Assembly: GCA_041399155.1 (NCBI GenBank)
Contig: JAWKTI010000001.1
Coordinates: 1,612,001 to 1,676,000 of the forward strand
Direction: 5' to 3'
DNA: 64,000 nt
Source of the DNA: Zavarzinella sp.
Lineage (GTDB): Bacteria; Planctomycetota; Planctomycetia; Gemmatales; Gemmataceae
Under the pieces are notes generated by a model that did not search any database, was not told the origin of the DNA, and saw nothing but the letters and a program-made list of their open reading frames with translations. The position numbers were made by a program, and so were the translations under genes. Below, one piece after another: positions 18,286 through 27,263 of the stretch (the first letter of the stretch is position 1; each line of letters begins with the position of its first letter).

Positions 18286-19686
18286 TTAGTTTTTCTTAAT
18301 CAATTTCGCTACTACTTCGCCATCGCGTTCGATGATTACCTGACTCGGTGCCAAATAATAGCCTGTCAGCGGTTTCCGAAGTTGTAAATCGTATTTCCCA
18401 GACTGAAGAATGAGAGGCTTCTCATTTGTAGCTACCCCTAAGAGTTGGCTACCTGACCAGACCTCAATTTCGGTGTTTGCATAGTTGGATTCGATCACCA
18501 ACTGCCCTTTGTTCCATACCCAGAAGTATAAGTAACATACCACTACCACAAAGGCAGTTGCAAGAACCATCAACAACCCACTAAACATACTTGTTGTGGG
18601 TTCCTTGCGGGCGTTGGCCACAAACTTTGGCCTGGTCGGAGGCAATGTAGGTTGGCTGGTAACAGAAGGTTCTTCTGGCACCGTAGGTAAATAATTTGGA
18701 ATAAGCATTTCCCGCCGACCCAGCCGATCCGCCACTTCTTTTGCCGATTTGGGACGATGCTCAATACTTTTTGACATCAATTCTGAAACCAGATTCGAAA
18801 ATGGGGCGGTAACTGAGTGATCGCGTGCTGTGAGTCGCACTGGTGTTCTATTTTCAAGACTGGTCATAATGCTGACTGCAGTGGGGGCATCAAACGGTTT
18901 GTCGCCGGTTACAGCATAATAGAGGATGGTTCCCAGGCTAAAAAGGTCGGATCGGAAGTCTAATTCTTCCCCACGGGCCTGTTCCGGGGACATGTAATTT
19001 GGTGTGCCAATGATGAAGCCAGATCCGGTTAAATGTTCGCTGCCAGTGGCGAAAGCCAGTCCAAAATCAAGAATCTTCACCTGATTGGTTCCAGCCTCCA
19101 ACCATATATTAGAAGGCTTGACATCCCGATGAATTAACCCCGCACAATGGGCAGCATCCAGCCCAACAGCAATTTGCCTGCCAATTTCAACTGCTTCAGC
19201 GAGGGGGAGTTTTTTTACACGATTCAGGCGTTCTTCCAACGTTTCGCCAAACAGTCTTTCCATTGCGATGAAAGGCAAATCGTTTTCTTCACCAACCTGA
19301 TAAATTGTAACGATGTGGGGATTCTTGACCGCCGCCGTAGCTTCTGCCTCACGCTGAAAACGCCGTTTAGCAGCGAGTTGATCACCCAGATCGCCCCGCA
19401 ATATCTTTAGAGCCACCACTCGCTTCAATTTCTCATCTTCGGCCTCAAAGACGACCCCCATCCCTCCGGAACCTAATTCCTTGATCAGGCGATAGCCCGC
19501 AAAACGTTCTATACGCACAGTCTCTCTTGATTTCGGAATTTCAAAACCAGTTGAACCAGCATTTAGTTGCTGGGTTTCTGCAATAGAGGTTGGCTGTTTG
19601 TTCTCTGGAATTGTGGGGATTAATGAAGTTGAAGGGTGTATCGGCTCGGATCGATCGTTAGCAGAATTCTTGTTCGCATCAGACAT
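18286..19686 (-). CDS. Transmembrane serine/threonine protein kinase with PEGA-like tail
   Basis: 466 residues from the ATG at 19686. The Hanks-type kinase domain (about 60-320) has glycine loop LGSGGMGVVFEAED, VALKIL lysine, catalytic HRDVKPSNIW, DFGLAFATG, and GTPNYMSPEQARGEE. A Pro/Thr-rich linker, one membrane helix near residue 375 (LMVLATAFVVVVCYLYFWVW) and an extracytoplasmic part resembling a PEGA repeat (GQLVIESNYANTEIEVWSG) follow. It should phosphorylate cytoplasmic Ser/Thr targets in response to an external cue. The B12-domain regulator gene ends 66 bases upstream on the same strand and could be co-transcribed. Confidence 0.93.
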   Translation of the reverse strand: MSDANKNSANDRSEPIHPSTSLIPTIPENKQPTSIAETQQLNAGSTGFEIPKSRETVRIERFAGYRLIKELGSGGMGVVFEAEDEKLKRVVALKILRGDLGDQLAAKRRFQREAEATAAVKNPHIVTIYQVGEENDLPFIAMERLFGETLEERLNRVKKLPLAEAVEIGRQIAVGLDAAHCAGLIHRDVKPSNIWLEAGTNQVKILDFGLAFATGSEHLTGSGFIIGTPNYMSPEQARGEELDFRSDLFSLGTILYYAVTGDKPFDAPTAVSIMTSLENRTPVRLTARDHSVTAPFSNLVSELMSKSIEHRPKSAKEVADRLGRREMLIPNYLPTVPEEPSVTSQPTLPPTRPKFVANARKEPTTSMFSGLLMVLATAFVVVVCYLYFWVWNKGQLVIESNYANTEIEVWSGSQLLGVATNEKPLILQSGKYDLQLRKPLTGYYLAPSQVIIERDGEVVAKLIKKN

Positions 19687-19752
19687 GGAAATTTCGATCC
19701 AACAACTTCTTAAGCAATCATAACTCAATTATGGCGAAAGTCGAAGGATAAT

Positions 19753-20685
19753 CTAGCTGTCTGCTTCAGATTCAAACGGGCTTTCTGTCATTTCGCTGCC
19801 CATTGAACTTCTTTTGGTGCGTTTGAAAATTCGTTTTGCATGCAGAGAAAGCTCGGACATTCCAGCCCCATAGGTACCAAAACGGATACGGCCCTGGATA
19901 TCCTTATTGCCAAAAGCTCTGCCACCATAGATCACAGAAATACCACGAGATGCAGCTTCTGAACAAATTTCATTGGTGTCATCAACCAATTTATTGTGGT
20001 CGGAAATGTGGTTAGCAGCAATCCAGATCAGTTTGGGCTTCAATTCATTCATCGCACTAAAGTAGGCCTCAACAGGAGTGTGTGGGCCAAGATTCACCGC
20101 ATTCCAGCCCTCATCCAACAGCAACAACTTGGCCATCAAACTTGGCAAAGCGGTGGGATCGGTTTCCGGTGCCCCACCACAGGCGGTGGGAATCGAACTG
20201 GATAATGGGCGTTCTAATTTTTTCTCTAATTGAAATAAACTGGCTGTCACTGCCTGTGTGGCACGATGTTCCTGCATGACCGATATTTTGCCTTTCTCCC
20301 AACCAGTACCCACTTTTTCCATGGTGGGGCTGATGATTTCGTCCGCCACCTGGGAAAATGAAAGACCAGATTCCAATGCACGGTGGAGACATTCCGCAAT
20401 TTGTTCCTGTTGGCCAGCAAATACAGCCACACTGATCTGATCGATCAGTTCCTGTACAGATACCTGTTTCTGTTCGGTTACTTCAGGAAAGACCGACAAA
20501 TCATTGTGGGGCAGATTTCGAGAGCGGATCAGTCGTAACACATCCTGATACAATAACTTACGATGACCGCCTGCAGTTTTGTGAGCTGGTAATACGCCCT
20601 CATCCACCCAGCGTTTGACCGTGGTGATCCCCACGCCGAGGGCAGTTGCTACTTGAGCAGTACTGAGATAGCGATTTTCAGCGAT
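19753..20685 (-). CDS. MerR-like transcription regulator with cobalamin-binding-type domain (CarH/LitR-like)
   Basis: An N-terminal MerR-type winged HTH (YLSTAQVATALGVGITTVKRW, then VLPAHKTAGGHRKL) is followed by the helical bundle and Rossmann-type B12 domain of CarA/CarH/LitR regulators, including the Wx9EH signature (W129, E139, H140). The frame has no ATG; the first GTG (20634) would cut away half of the HTH. A GGAG site at 20693-20696 lies seven bases before ATC at 20685, so I place the start there (310 aa); ACG at 20691 is the alternative. At the place of the cobalt-ligating His the sequence seems to carry Thr178. It diverges from the 1361-aa cytochrome gene. Confidence 0.82.
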   Translation of the reverse strand: MAENRYLSTAQVATALGVGITTVKRWVDEGVLPAHKTAGGHRKLLYQDVLRLIRSRNLPHNDLSVFPEVTEQKQVSVQELIDQISVAVFAGQQEQIAECLHRALESGLSFSQVADEIISPTMEKVGTGWEKGKISVMQEHRATQAVTASLFQLEKKLERPLSSSIPTACGGAPETDPTALPSLMAKLLLLDEGWNAVNLGPHTPVEAYFSAMNELKPKLIWIAANHISDHNKLVDDTNEICSEAASRGISVIYGGRAFGNKDIQGRIRFGTYGAGMSELSLHAKRIFKRTKRSSMGSEMTESPFESEADS

Positions 20686-20697
20686 TGTCGTTCTCCA

Positions 20698-20715
20698 GTG
20701 TATTCAAATATACAC
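20698..20715. promoter_or_regulatory. Dyad-symmetric candidate operator of the B12-domain regulator
   Basis: A perfect 6-bp dyad, GTGTAT-N6-ATACAC, sits immediately upstream of the ribosome site of the MerR/B12 regulator, in the divergent region shared with the 20879 gene. MerR-type dimers bind such sites, so autoregulation is a reasonable inference. Binding is not shown. Confidence 0.45.
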
Positions 20716-20878
20716 ATAGTTATTCTAACGCGAACCAGAAAGATTAATCAAGTGGCTCCAGGCGAAAAAACGGCCAAAACGACCATTTTTCTCTTTTTTC
20801 TTTCGAGTCCAATTCTTCGTCGATCTTTTCGAAAAAGTTTGGTACTGTATTTCTTCATTCAACTTTTGTGGTGAAACA

Positions 20879-23800
20879 ATGAAGCTACACCTCTCTCTTC
20901 TCATTCTTTTTTCATTTATTCTGCCCGTGTTTGGGCAAAAAGACATGGGTGTTCTACCCATCGATGACCGTGGGGCACCTCTGAATCTGGATTTTGAAAC
21001 TGGTAACCTTAAAGATTGGACTATCGAAGGAACTGCTTTCCTGAAACAGCCCATTCAGGGTGATACCGTGAAAAAACGTCGTCCTGATATGGCCAGCGGA
21101 CATCAGGGCAAATATTGGATCGGCGGGTATGAAATTGCCCAGGATATGCCGAAGGGAACTTTACGCAGTATTGCGTTCAAAGTGACCCACCCTTGGGCAA
21201 CTTTTCTGGTTGGTGGTGGGCCGCATGTCAACACATGTGTAGAAATTATCGATGCCGAATCCTCCAAACTGATTTTTCGAGCCTCCGGCACCGAATCTGA
21301 GAATCTGGAACGCGTTCTTGTTGACTTAACTAAACATCAGAACAAAAAAATCTATATCCAGGTGGTAGACAAACATTCCGGACACTGGGGACATGTGAAT
21401 TTCGATGATTTCCGCTTCCACCAGACGAAACCAATCGTGCCAATTCGCAAAGGTGCATTAAAGCCTGATGAATACGCCCACGCGGGTCTTGCCCCCAAAG
21501 ATGCCCCAGGTGTGATGACGGTTCCAGAGGGTTTTCGGGTTCAGTTGTTTGCGGGTGAGCCGGATGTTCACCAACCAATTGCGTGCTGTTTCGATGCCAA
21601 AGGCCGGTTGTGGGTGGTGGAGTGTTACCTGTATCCTAAACGCCACCCACATCAAGGTGTGGTGCTGCCACCGGAAGAACGAAAAAAAGGTGACAGAATT
21701 CTCATTTTTGAAGATACCAACCAGGATGGTGTCCATGATAAACGCACTGTCTTCATGGAAGGGCTGAATTTTGTTACTGGGATCGAAACTGGCTTTGGCG
21801 GCGTTTACATTGGTGCCGCACCCTACTTCTGCTTTATTCCAGACAAAAATCAAGATGATGTGCCAGATGCAGAACCGCAAATTCTACTCGATGGCTGGGG
21901 CCTGCAGGACACCCACGAAACCCTGAACAGCTTTTTGTGGGGTCCAGATGGCTGGTTGTATGGCTGCCATGGCGTATTCACCCACAGCAATGTCGGCAAA
22001 CCCGGTGCACCAGACAGCGAGCGGAAACGGATCAATGCAGGGATTTGGCGTTACCACCCTACCAGGCATGAATTTGAGGTATTTTGCCACGGCACCAGTA
22101 ATCCCTGGGGGCTGGATTTTAATGAGAATGGACAGTTTTTCATCGAAGCGTGTGTCATTCCCCACATGTGGCACATGATTCAGGGTGCTCGCTACCACCG
22201 TCAAGGTGGGCAGCACTTCAATCCTTACACCTTCGACGATATTAAAACCATTGCCAAGCATCGCCACTATCTGGGTGCCACACCACACTCTGGAAACAAC
22301 AAATCAGATTCTGTTGGTGGCGGGCATGCCCACTGTGGCTTAATGCTCTATCAAGGGGGTAGTTGGCCGAAAAAATACCACGATCAGGCCTTTATGGGGA
22401 ACATTCACGGCCATCGTATTAATGTGGATGCGCTTACCGCCACTGGTTCGGGTTACAGTGCCGATCGATCTCCGGATTTCCTGCTGACAAATGACGCCTA
22501 TAGCCGGCTGATTGACATGATTTATGGGCCAGATGGCAACATGTACTGGATCGACTGGTACGACAAACAAGCCTGTCACCACAACAATCCAGCAATCTGG
22601 GACCGCACCAATGGGCGAATTTTCAAGGTATCTTATGGCACCAAGAACCCTTACAAGGAGCCAGCAGATATTACAAAGTATGACGACTTGCAATTGGTTC
22701 AATTGTTGACCCATCCCAATGAATGGTATGTGCGAATGGCAAGCCGTTTACTGCAGGAACGCACCTCACTGGAACAGAAAAAATTTTCACCTGTTGTAAT
22801 TAATGAATTGAATAAACTGTTGAACAAAACCAATAGCACCCGCACCAAACTGCGGGCATTGTGGGCGTTACACCGCACAGGATTGTTGACCCAGAGTGAT
22901 TTGCAGCAAATTATCAAATCACCAGAGGCAATCGTCCGTGCATGGGTGATTCAGTTGTCAACAGAATTACCAACAACACTACCTGAAGAAACCGTTCAGA
23001 TTTTCACAAAATTAGCAAAAGAAGACCCCTCTCCCGTTGTCCGATTGTACTTAACTTCTGCTCTGCAAAGACTTTCCGACAAACAAATAATTCCCATTCT
23101 TCAGGAATTAGTGCTCCATCTAGAAGACAAGACAGACCACAACCTGCCATTGTTGTTGTGGTACGCACTGGAGCCATTGACAAACCAACACCTCAGCTCG
23201 GCACTCCAGATTGCAAGCCAATCAGTTCACCCACAGCACCTAGCATTTGTGGTCCGCAAGGTAGCCAGCAGTGGGAAACCTGATGAAATCGACACGATTC
23301 TTAAAATTGCCCAACAATTTGATTCGCCAATAGTTCATCAATCAATTGTTGATGCATTAAATACTGCTCTGGTGGGCAATCGCAATTTGAAAGCCCCACC
23401 TGCATGGAAAGGTTTCTTTGCCAAACTTTCCACTAGCGAACAAGCTAATGTGCGTACGGGCACCATCGCCCTGGCTGCCAAATTCGGCGATCAGGAATCG
23501 ATGTTGCAACTCCGTAAGATTCTGTCAGATAAGAAGTTAGGAAAAGAGATCCGAATGACTGCGTTGCAGGCACTTCGACAGGCCAAAGACGAGCCCTCAG
23601 TGCCAGTTCTGCAGGAATTGCTTGCAGAACCTGCAATCCGGCTTGAGGTGATTCAGGCGTTGGGCAGTTTTGCCCATGTGGAGACACCGGAAAAACTCCT
23701 CTCCGTCTGGCCACAACTCAATCTCGATGAAAAGCGGATTGCTTTGAATGTACTATCCAGCCGATTAACCTACGCCAAAGAACTGGTGGCTGCAGTTGAT

Positions 23801-24964
23801 GCAAAAATGATTCCCGCAACTGAATTAAATGCAGAAATAATTCAAACACTCAGACAATACAATGACAATTCAATTGTTCAGAAGTTAAACCAGTTCTGGG
23901 GCACCATCCAAACAACACCAGAACAGATTGCCAAAGAAATTGCTCACTGGAAGACAGAATTGACCAAAAACCCTGCGGGGGATCTGGAAAATGGTCGCAG
24001 TCTGTTCCACAAAACCTGCCAGCAGTGCCACACCCTTTACGGCCTGGGTGGGAAAATTGGGCCCGATATTACCGGCAGCAACCGCAGCAATCTGGATTAC
24101 CTGCTGGAAAATATCTTTTCACCCAGTGCGGTTATTCAGAAAGAATATATCCCCACGAATTTTGAATTGCTCGATGGTCGAAATATCAGTGGCTTTATTC
24201 GGGAAGAAACACCCAAAGCTTATCGAGTACAGACCGCCACCGAATTACTGGTAATTGCCAAAGAAGATGTTCTTAGCCAGAAACCCAGCAAGGTTTCGAT
24301 GATGCCCGCAGATCAGATGAAAACCTTCCAGCCAGATGAAATTCGCGACCTGGTGGCATATTTACGCCACAATCAGCAGGTCCCGATGCTTCTGAATGAA
24401 GTGAATGCCAAAGAGTTCTTCAACGGGAACAATTTGCAGGGATGGCAGCAATCAGGCACCCGCTGGAGCGTAGAAAATCAGGAATTGGTGGGCCGATCGC
24501 CAGGTCTGAAGAAAAATGAATTTTTCGTGAGTGACTTTATCGCCACCGATTTTCATCTGGAAATGGAAGTCAAACTGGCACCCGATGCCGGAAACAGCGG
24601 GGTACAATTCCGCAGCAACCTCATTCCAGGTGGGGATGTCAAAGGCTATCAGGCAGATATTGGCAAAGGATGGTGGGGAAAACTGTACGAAGAACATGGC
24701 CGCGCTCTGCTTTGGGATAAAGATCATTCCAGCCTTGTGAAGGTGAATGATTGGAATCGCTATGAAATTATTGCCGATGGCAACAAGATTATCACCAAAA
24801 TCAATGGCAAAGTATGTGTCGACCTGGAAGATCCAGCAGGGTCCAAACGTGGGATTTTTGCTTTGCAACTGCACTCGGGTGGTGCCTTTGAAATCCGTTT
24901 CCGGAATATCCAACTCAAACCGCTTCGTGTTCCTGTCCCACCCAAACCAAACGCTGGCAATTAA
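20879..24964 (+). CDS. PVC-type dehydrogenase / HEAT / cytochrome c / DUF1080 fusion protein
   Basis: 1361 residues with a signal peptide (MKLHLSLLILFSFILPVFG). In order: a carbohydrate-binding-like beta-sandwich (about 30-180; DFETGNLKDWTIEG, GKYWIGGYE), a six-bladed membrane-bound-dehydrogenase-like propeller (about 200-590; VPEGFRVQLFAGEP, DAKGRLWVVECYLYP, LWGPDGWLYGCHG), an all-helical HEAT-type region (about 610-1020), a c-type cytochrome (CQQCHTLYGLGGKIGPD near 1046), and a C-terminal DUF1080 concanavalin-like domain (about 1180-1350; FNGNNLQGWQQ). DUF1080 occurs in 3-keto-disaccharide hydrolases. Probably a periplasmic sugar-oxidising/processing enzyme; the substrate is unknown. Confidence 0.9.
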   Translation: MKLHLSLLILFSFILPVFGQKDMGVLPIDDRGAPLNLDFETGNLKDWTIEGTAFLKQPIQGDTVKKRRPDMASGHQGKYWIGGYEIAQDMPKGTLRSIAFKVTHPWATFLVGGGPHVNTCVEIIDAESSKLIFRASGTESENLERVLVDLTKHQNKKIYIQVVDKHSGHWGHVNFDDFRFHQTKPIVPIRKGALKPDEYAHAGLAPKDAPGVMTVPEGFRVQLFAGEPDVHQPIACCFDAKGRLWVVECYLYPKRHPHQGVVLPPEERKKGDRILIFEDTNQDGVHDKRTVFMEGLNFVTGIETGFGGVYIGAAPYFCFIPDKNQDDVPDAEPQILLDGWGLQDTHETLNSFLWGPDGWLYGCHGVFTHSNVGKPGAPDSERKRINAGIWRYHPTRHEFEVFCHGTSNPWGLDFNENGQFFIEACVIPHMWHMIQGARYHRQGGQHFNPYTFDDIKTIAKHRHYLGATPHSGNNKSDSVGGGHAHCGLMLYQGGSWPKKYHDQAFMGNIHGHRINVDALTATGSGYSADRSPDFLLTNDAYSRLIDMIYGPDGNMYWIDWYDKQACHHNNPAIWDRTNGRIFKVSYGTKNPYKEPADITKYDDLQLVQLLTHPNEWYVRMASRLLQERTSLEQKKFSPVVINELNKLLNKTNSTRTKLRALWALHRTGLLTQSDLQQIIKSPEAIVRAWVIQLSTELPTTLPEETVQIFTKLAKEDPSPVVRLYLTSALQRLSDKQIIPILQELVLHLEDKTDHNLPLLLWYALEPLTNQHLSSALQIASQSVHPQHLAFVVRKVASSGKPDEIDTILKIAQQFDSPIVHQSIVDALNTALVGNRNLKAPPAWKGFFAKLSTSEQANVRTGTIALAAKFGDQESMLQLRKILSDKKLGKEIRMTALQALRQAKDEPSVPVLQELLAEPAIRLEVIQALGSFAHVETPEKLLSVWPQLNLDEKRIALNVLSSRLTYAKELVAAVDAKMIPATELNAEIIQTLRQYNDNSIVQKLNQFWGTIQTTPEQIAKEIAHWKTELTKNPAGDLENGRSLFHKTCQQCHTLYGLGGKIGPDITGSNRSNLDYLLENIFSPSAVIQKEYIPTNFELLDGRNISGFIREETPKAYRVQTATELLVIAKEDVLSQKPSKVSMMPADQMKTFQPDEIRDLVAYLRHNQQVPMLLNEVNAKEFFNGNNLQGWQQSGTRWSVENQELVGRSPGLKKNEFFVSDFIATDFHLEMEVKLAPDAGNSGVQFRSNLIPGGDVKGYQADIGKGWWGKLYEEHGRALLWDKDHSSLVKVNDWNRYEIIADGNKIITKINGKVCVDLEDPAGSKRGIFALQLHSGGAFEIRFRNIQLKPLRVPVPPKPNAGN

Positions 24965-25120
24965 AGTTTGTTCATTATTCGCTTGGGTAATTCGCCATTT
25001 CTGGTGAAATTCCTTAATTTGTAACATTACCCACCGTTTGGCGAGTGATTTGCAACGCTACACCTGCGTCGATGATGTCTGGAACACCACTGGAAAGTAA
25101 ATTTACTGAGTAGCAGCCTG

Positions 25121-26335
25121 ATGAAAAATAATCGTAGAGTTGGTATCTGGCTGATCGGCGCCTGGGGTAGCGTGGCCACCACCACAGCTGTGGGGCTGGC
25201 TGCCATGCGTCAGGAACAGCAATCACGGGTGGGTCTGGTAACGGAGAATGGCTGGTTTGAAAAGTTAAATCTGGATCAACCAGAAGCTTTTGTCGTGGGA
25301 GGCCACGACATCCACCAGGGTTGCTTTGTTTCGACTGCCCAGAAATTACATCAGCAAGCGGGGATGTTTTCTGGCAATTTGCTTACGGAAAACAGCGAAA
25401 TACTTGCCAAATGGACAGAAAATGTATGCCCAGGAACGGTGCTGAACGCTGATGCCAAGATTGAATCGCTGTCTGAAGTACAATCGACAATACAATGTGC
25501 CACACCTGCGGAAGCAATCGAAAAGATTCGGGCAGATATCACCGCTTTTCGCACGACCCACCAATTAGATCAGGTGGTGGTGGTCAATACAGCTTCAACG
25601 GAGCCCCCCTTCCCTACGCACGATCATTTGAAATCGCTTTCGCAACTGCGAGCCAGACTGTCCGAAAAGTCGAAAGAAGTCTTACCTACGAGCAGTATTT
25701 ATGCCTTTGCAGCGATCGAAGCAGGCTGTCCGTATGTCAATTTTACTCCATCGTTGGGCAGTTCTTGCCCAGCCATTGAAGAACTGGCGCGTGAAAAAGG
25801 AATCCCACTGTCAGGTCAGGACGGAAAAACTGGCGAAACCTTACTGAAAACCGTACTGGCACCGATGTTCGCTGCACGAAACCTGAAAGTGCTCAGTTGG
25901 GCGGGCTTCAACATTCTGGGTGGTGGGGATGGCTTTGTGCTGAACGACCCCGCCAACAAGGCCACCAAAATTACATCCAAAGACCAGGTACTGTCCGATA
26001 TTCTGGGCTACCGACCACAATCGCTGGTGGGCATCGAATATGTGGAATCGTTGTCCGATTGGAAAACCGCATGGGATCACATCCACTTCGAAGGCTTTCT
26101 GGGCACTCGGATGATGATGCAGTTCACATGGCAAGGGTGTGACTCGATTCTGGCCGCCCCCTTGGTGATCGATCTGGCTAGGCTGGCACTGCACGCCCAA
26201 CGGCGGCAGGAAGTGGGACCACTTACCTACCTTGCCTCATTCTTTAAAAGCCCGATCGGCACCAAAAAACAGAACTTTTTTGAACAACTGAACGAATTAT
26301 GGCAATATTCACAGACTCAGCCAGCGAACTCGTAA
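25121..26335 (+). CDS. Inositol-3-phosphate synthase family protein
   Basis: 404 residues. The Rossmann NAD-binding start GIWLIGAWGSVATTTAVGL and the family motifs VVVNTASTEPPF, NFTPSLGSSCPAI, GQDGKTGETLLKTVLAPMF, SWAGFNILGGGDG and VGIEYVESLSDWKTAWDH place it in the myo-inositol-1-phosphate synthase superfamily (glucose-6-phosphate to inositol-1-phosphate, NAD-dependent). It is about the length of compact bacterial forms. The TIM-barrel isomerase gene follows in the same direction, suggesting one pathway. Whether it makes inositol phosphate or a relative cannot be decided from sequence. Confidence 0.88.
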   Translation: MKNNRRVGIWLIGAWGSVATTTAVGLAAMRQEQQSRVGLVTENGWFEKLNLDQPEAFVVGGHDIHQGCFVSTAQKLHQQAGMFSGNLLTENSEILAKWTENVCPGTVLNADAKIESLSEVQSTIQCATPAEAIEKIRADITAFRTTHQLDQVVVVNTASTEPPFPTHDHLKSLSQLRARLSEKSKEVLPTSSIYAFAAIEAGCPYVNFTPSLGSSCPAIEELAREKGIPLSGQDGKTGETLLKTVLAPMFAARNLKVLSWAGFNILGGGDGFVLNDPANKATKITSKDQVLSDILGYRPQSLVGIEYVESLSDWKTAWDHIHFEGFLGTRMMMQFTWQGCDSILAAPLVIDLARLALHAQRRQEVGPLTYLASFFKSPIGTKKQNFFEQLNELWQYSQTQPANS

Positions 26336-26390
26336 TCAGAAAGTTCGCCTGGTAACGCCCATGGTTTCAATTACCTTTCCGGATAAACAG

Positions 26391-27239
26391 ATGAAACTGG
26401 CCTTCAGCACCAATGCTTACTTGCGCTATTCGTTTAGCGATGCGGTCACTCGATTAGCCAATATCGGCTATGCTGCAGTGGAAATCATGGCCGATGTGCC
26501 CCACGCCTGGCCAGCATACATGTTACCCGAGCAGTTGGACGCTCTGAAACAGGCATTAGCGAGTAACATATTAGAAATTTCTAATATTAATGCCTTTATG
26601 ATGCACGCTATCTCCGATCCCAGGCAACTTTACTGGTTTCCATCATGGCTCGAGCCAGACCCTAACTACAGGAGTGTGCGGGTCAATCATACCAAGCGTG
26701 CCTTAACCATGGCCCGTGCGTTAGGAGCAAAATGTATTACAACTGAACCTGGTGGACCGGTAGCACCAGGGGAAAGCTGGCAGGAAAAACTTGCTGACTT
26801 TGTGGAAACACTCAAACCAGTTGTAGAACATGCAGAAAATGAACAGGTAATGCTGCTGGTGGAGCCCGAACCTGGCTTATTGATTGAAACCACGCCGCAA
26901 GCAGAAGAATTAATGAGTCATTTCAATTCGCCTTACTTCGGTCTGAACTTTGATATCGGCCATCAGTACTGCGTCGGGGAAGATCCAGCAGATTCGCTGA
27001 AGAAACTTGCAAAGCATGTGCACCACATCCATCTGGAAGATATCGCAGAAACGCGGGTGCATCACCACCTGGTACCTGGAACAGGTGCCATTGATTTCGC
27101 AAGCGTGCTGCAAGCTGTGAAGGATATTGCATACAGTGGTTGGGTAACGATTGAGCTTTATCCCTACACCGACGATCCCGACGCTGCCGCACGAACAGCA
27201 TTGCAGCACATCAGCAAAATAGCCGCAAGTATTTACTGA
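26391..27239 (+). CDS. Sugar phosphate isomerase/epimerase family (TIM barrel, AP endonuclease 2-like)
   Basis: 282 residues from the ATG at 26391; an upstream ATG at 26361 is possible. AP_endonuc_2/xylose-isomerase-like barrel with MKLAFSTNAYLRYSF, YAAVEIMADVPHAW, ITTEPGGPVAPGESW, LLVEPEPGLLIET, GLNFDIGHQYCVGEDP, HHIHLEDIAETRVHHHLVPG and VTIELYPYTDDPD; the Glu, His and Asp residues are those that bind divalent metal in this fold. It follows the inositol-phosphate synthase gene. From memory, this subfamily is found beside that enzyme in Ebo-type metabolite-traffic clusters (family knowledge, not tested). Substrate unknown. Confidence 0.85.
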   Translation: MKLAFSTNAYLRYSFSDAVTRLANIGYAAVEIMADVPHAWPAYMLPEQLDALKQALASNILEISNINAFMMHAISDPRQLYWFPSWLEPDPNYRSVRVNHTKRALTMARALGAKCITTEPGGPVAPGESWQEKLADFVETLKPVVEHAENEQVMLLVEPEPGLLIETTPQAEELMSHFNSPYFGLNFDIGHQYCVGEDPADSLKKLAKHVHHIHLEDIAETRVHHHLVPGTGAIDFASVLQAVKDIAYSGWVTIELYPYTDDPDAAARTALQHISKIAASIY

Positions 27240-27263
27240 GCAGGCATTTCCGTTCGAAATCTA

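Noticed and set aside
20632..20634. GTG as start of the MerR/B12 regulator
   Set aside because: It would remove the first helix of the HTH, while coding similarity continues upstream to a ribosome site; ATC at 20685 fits better.
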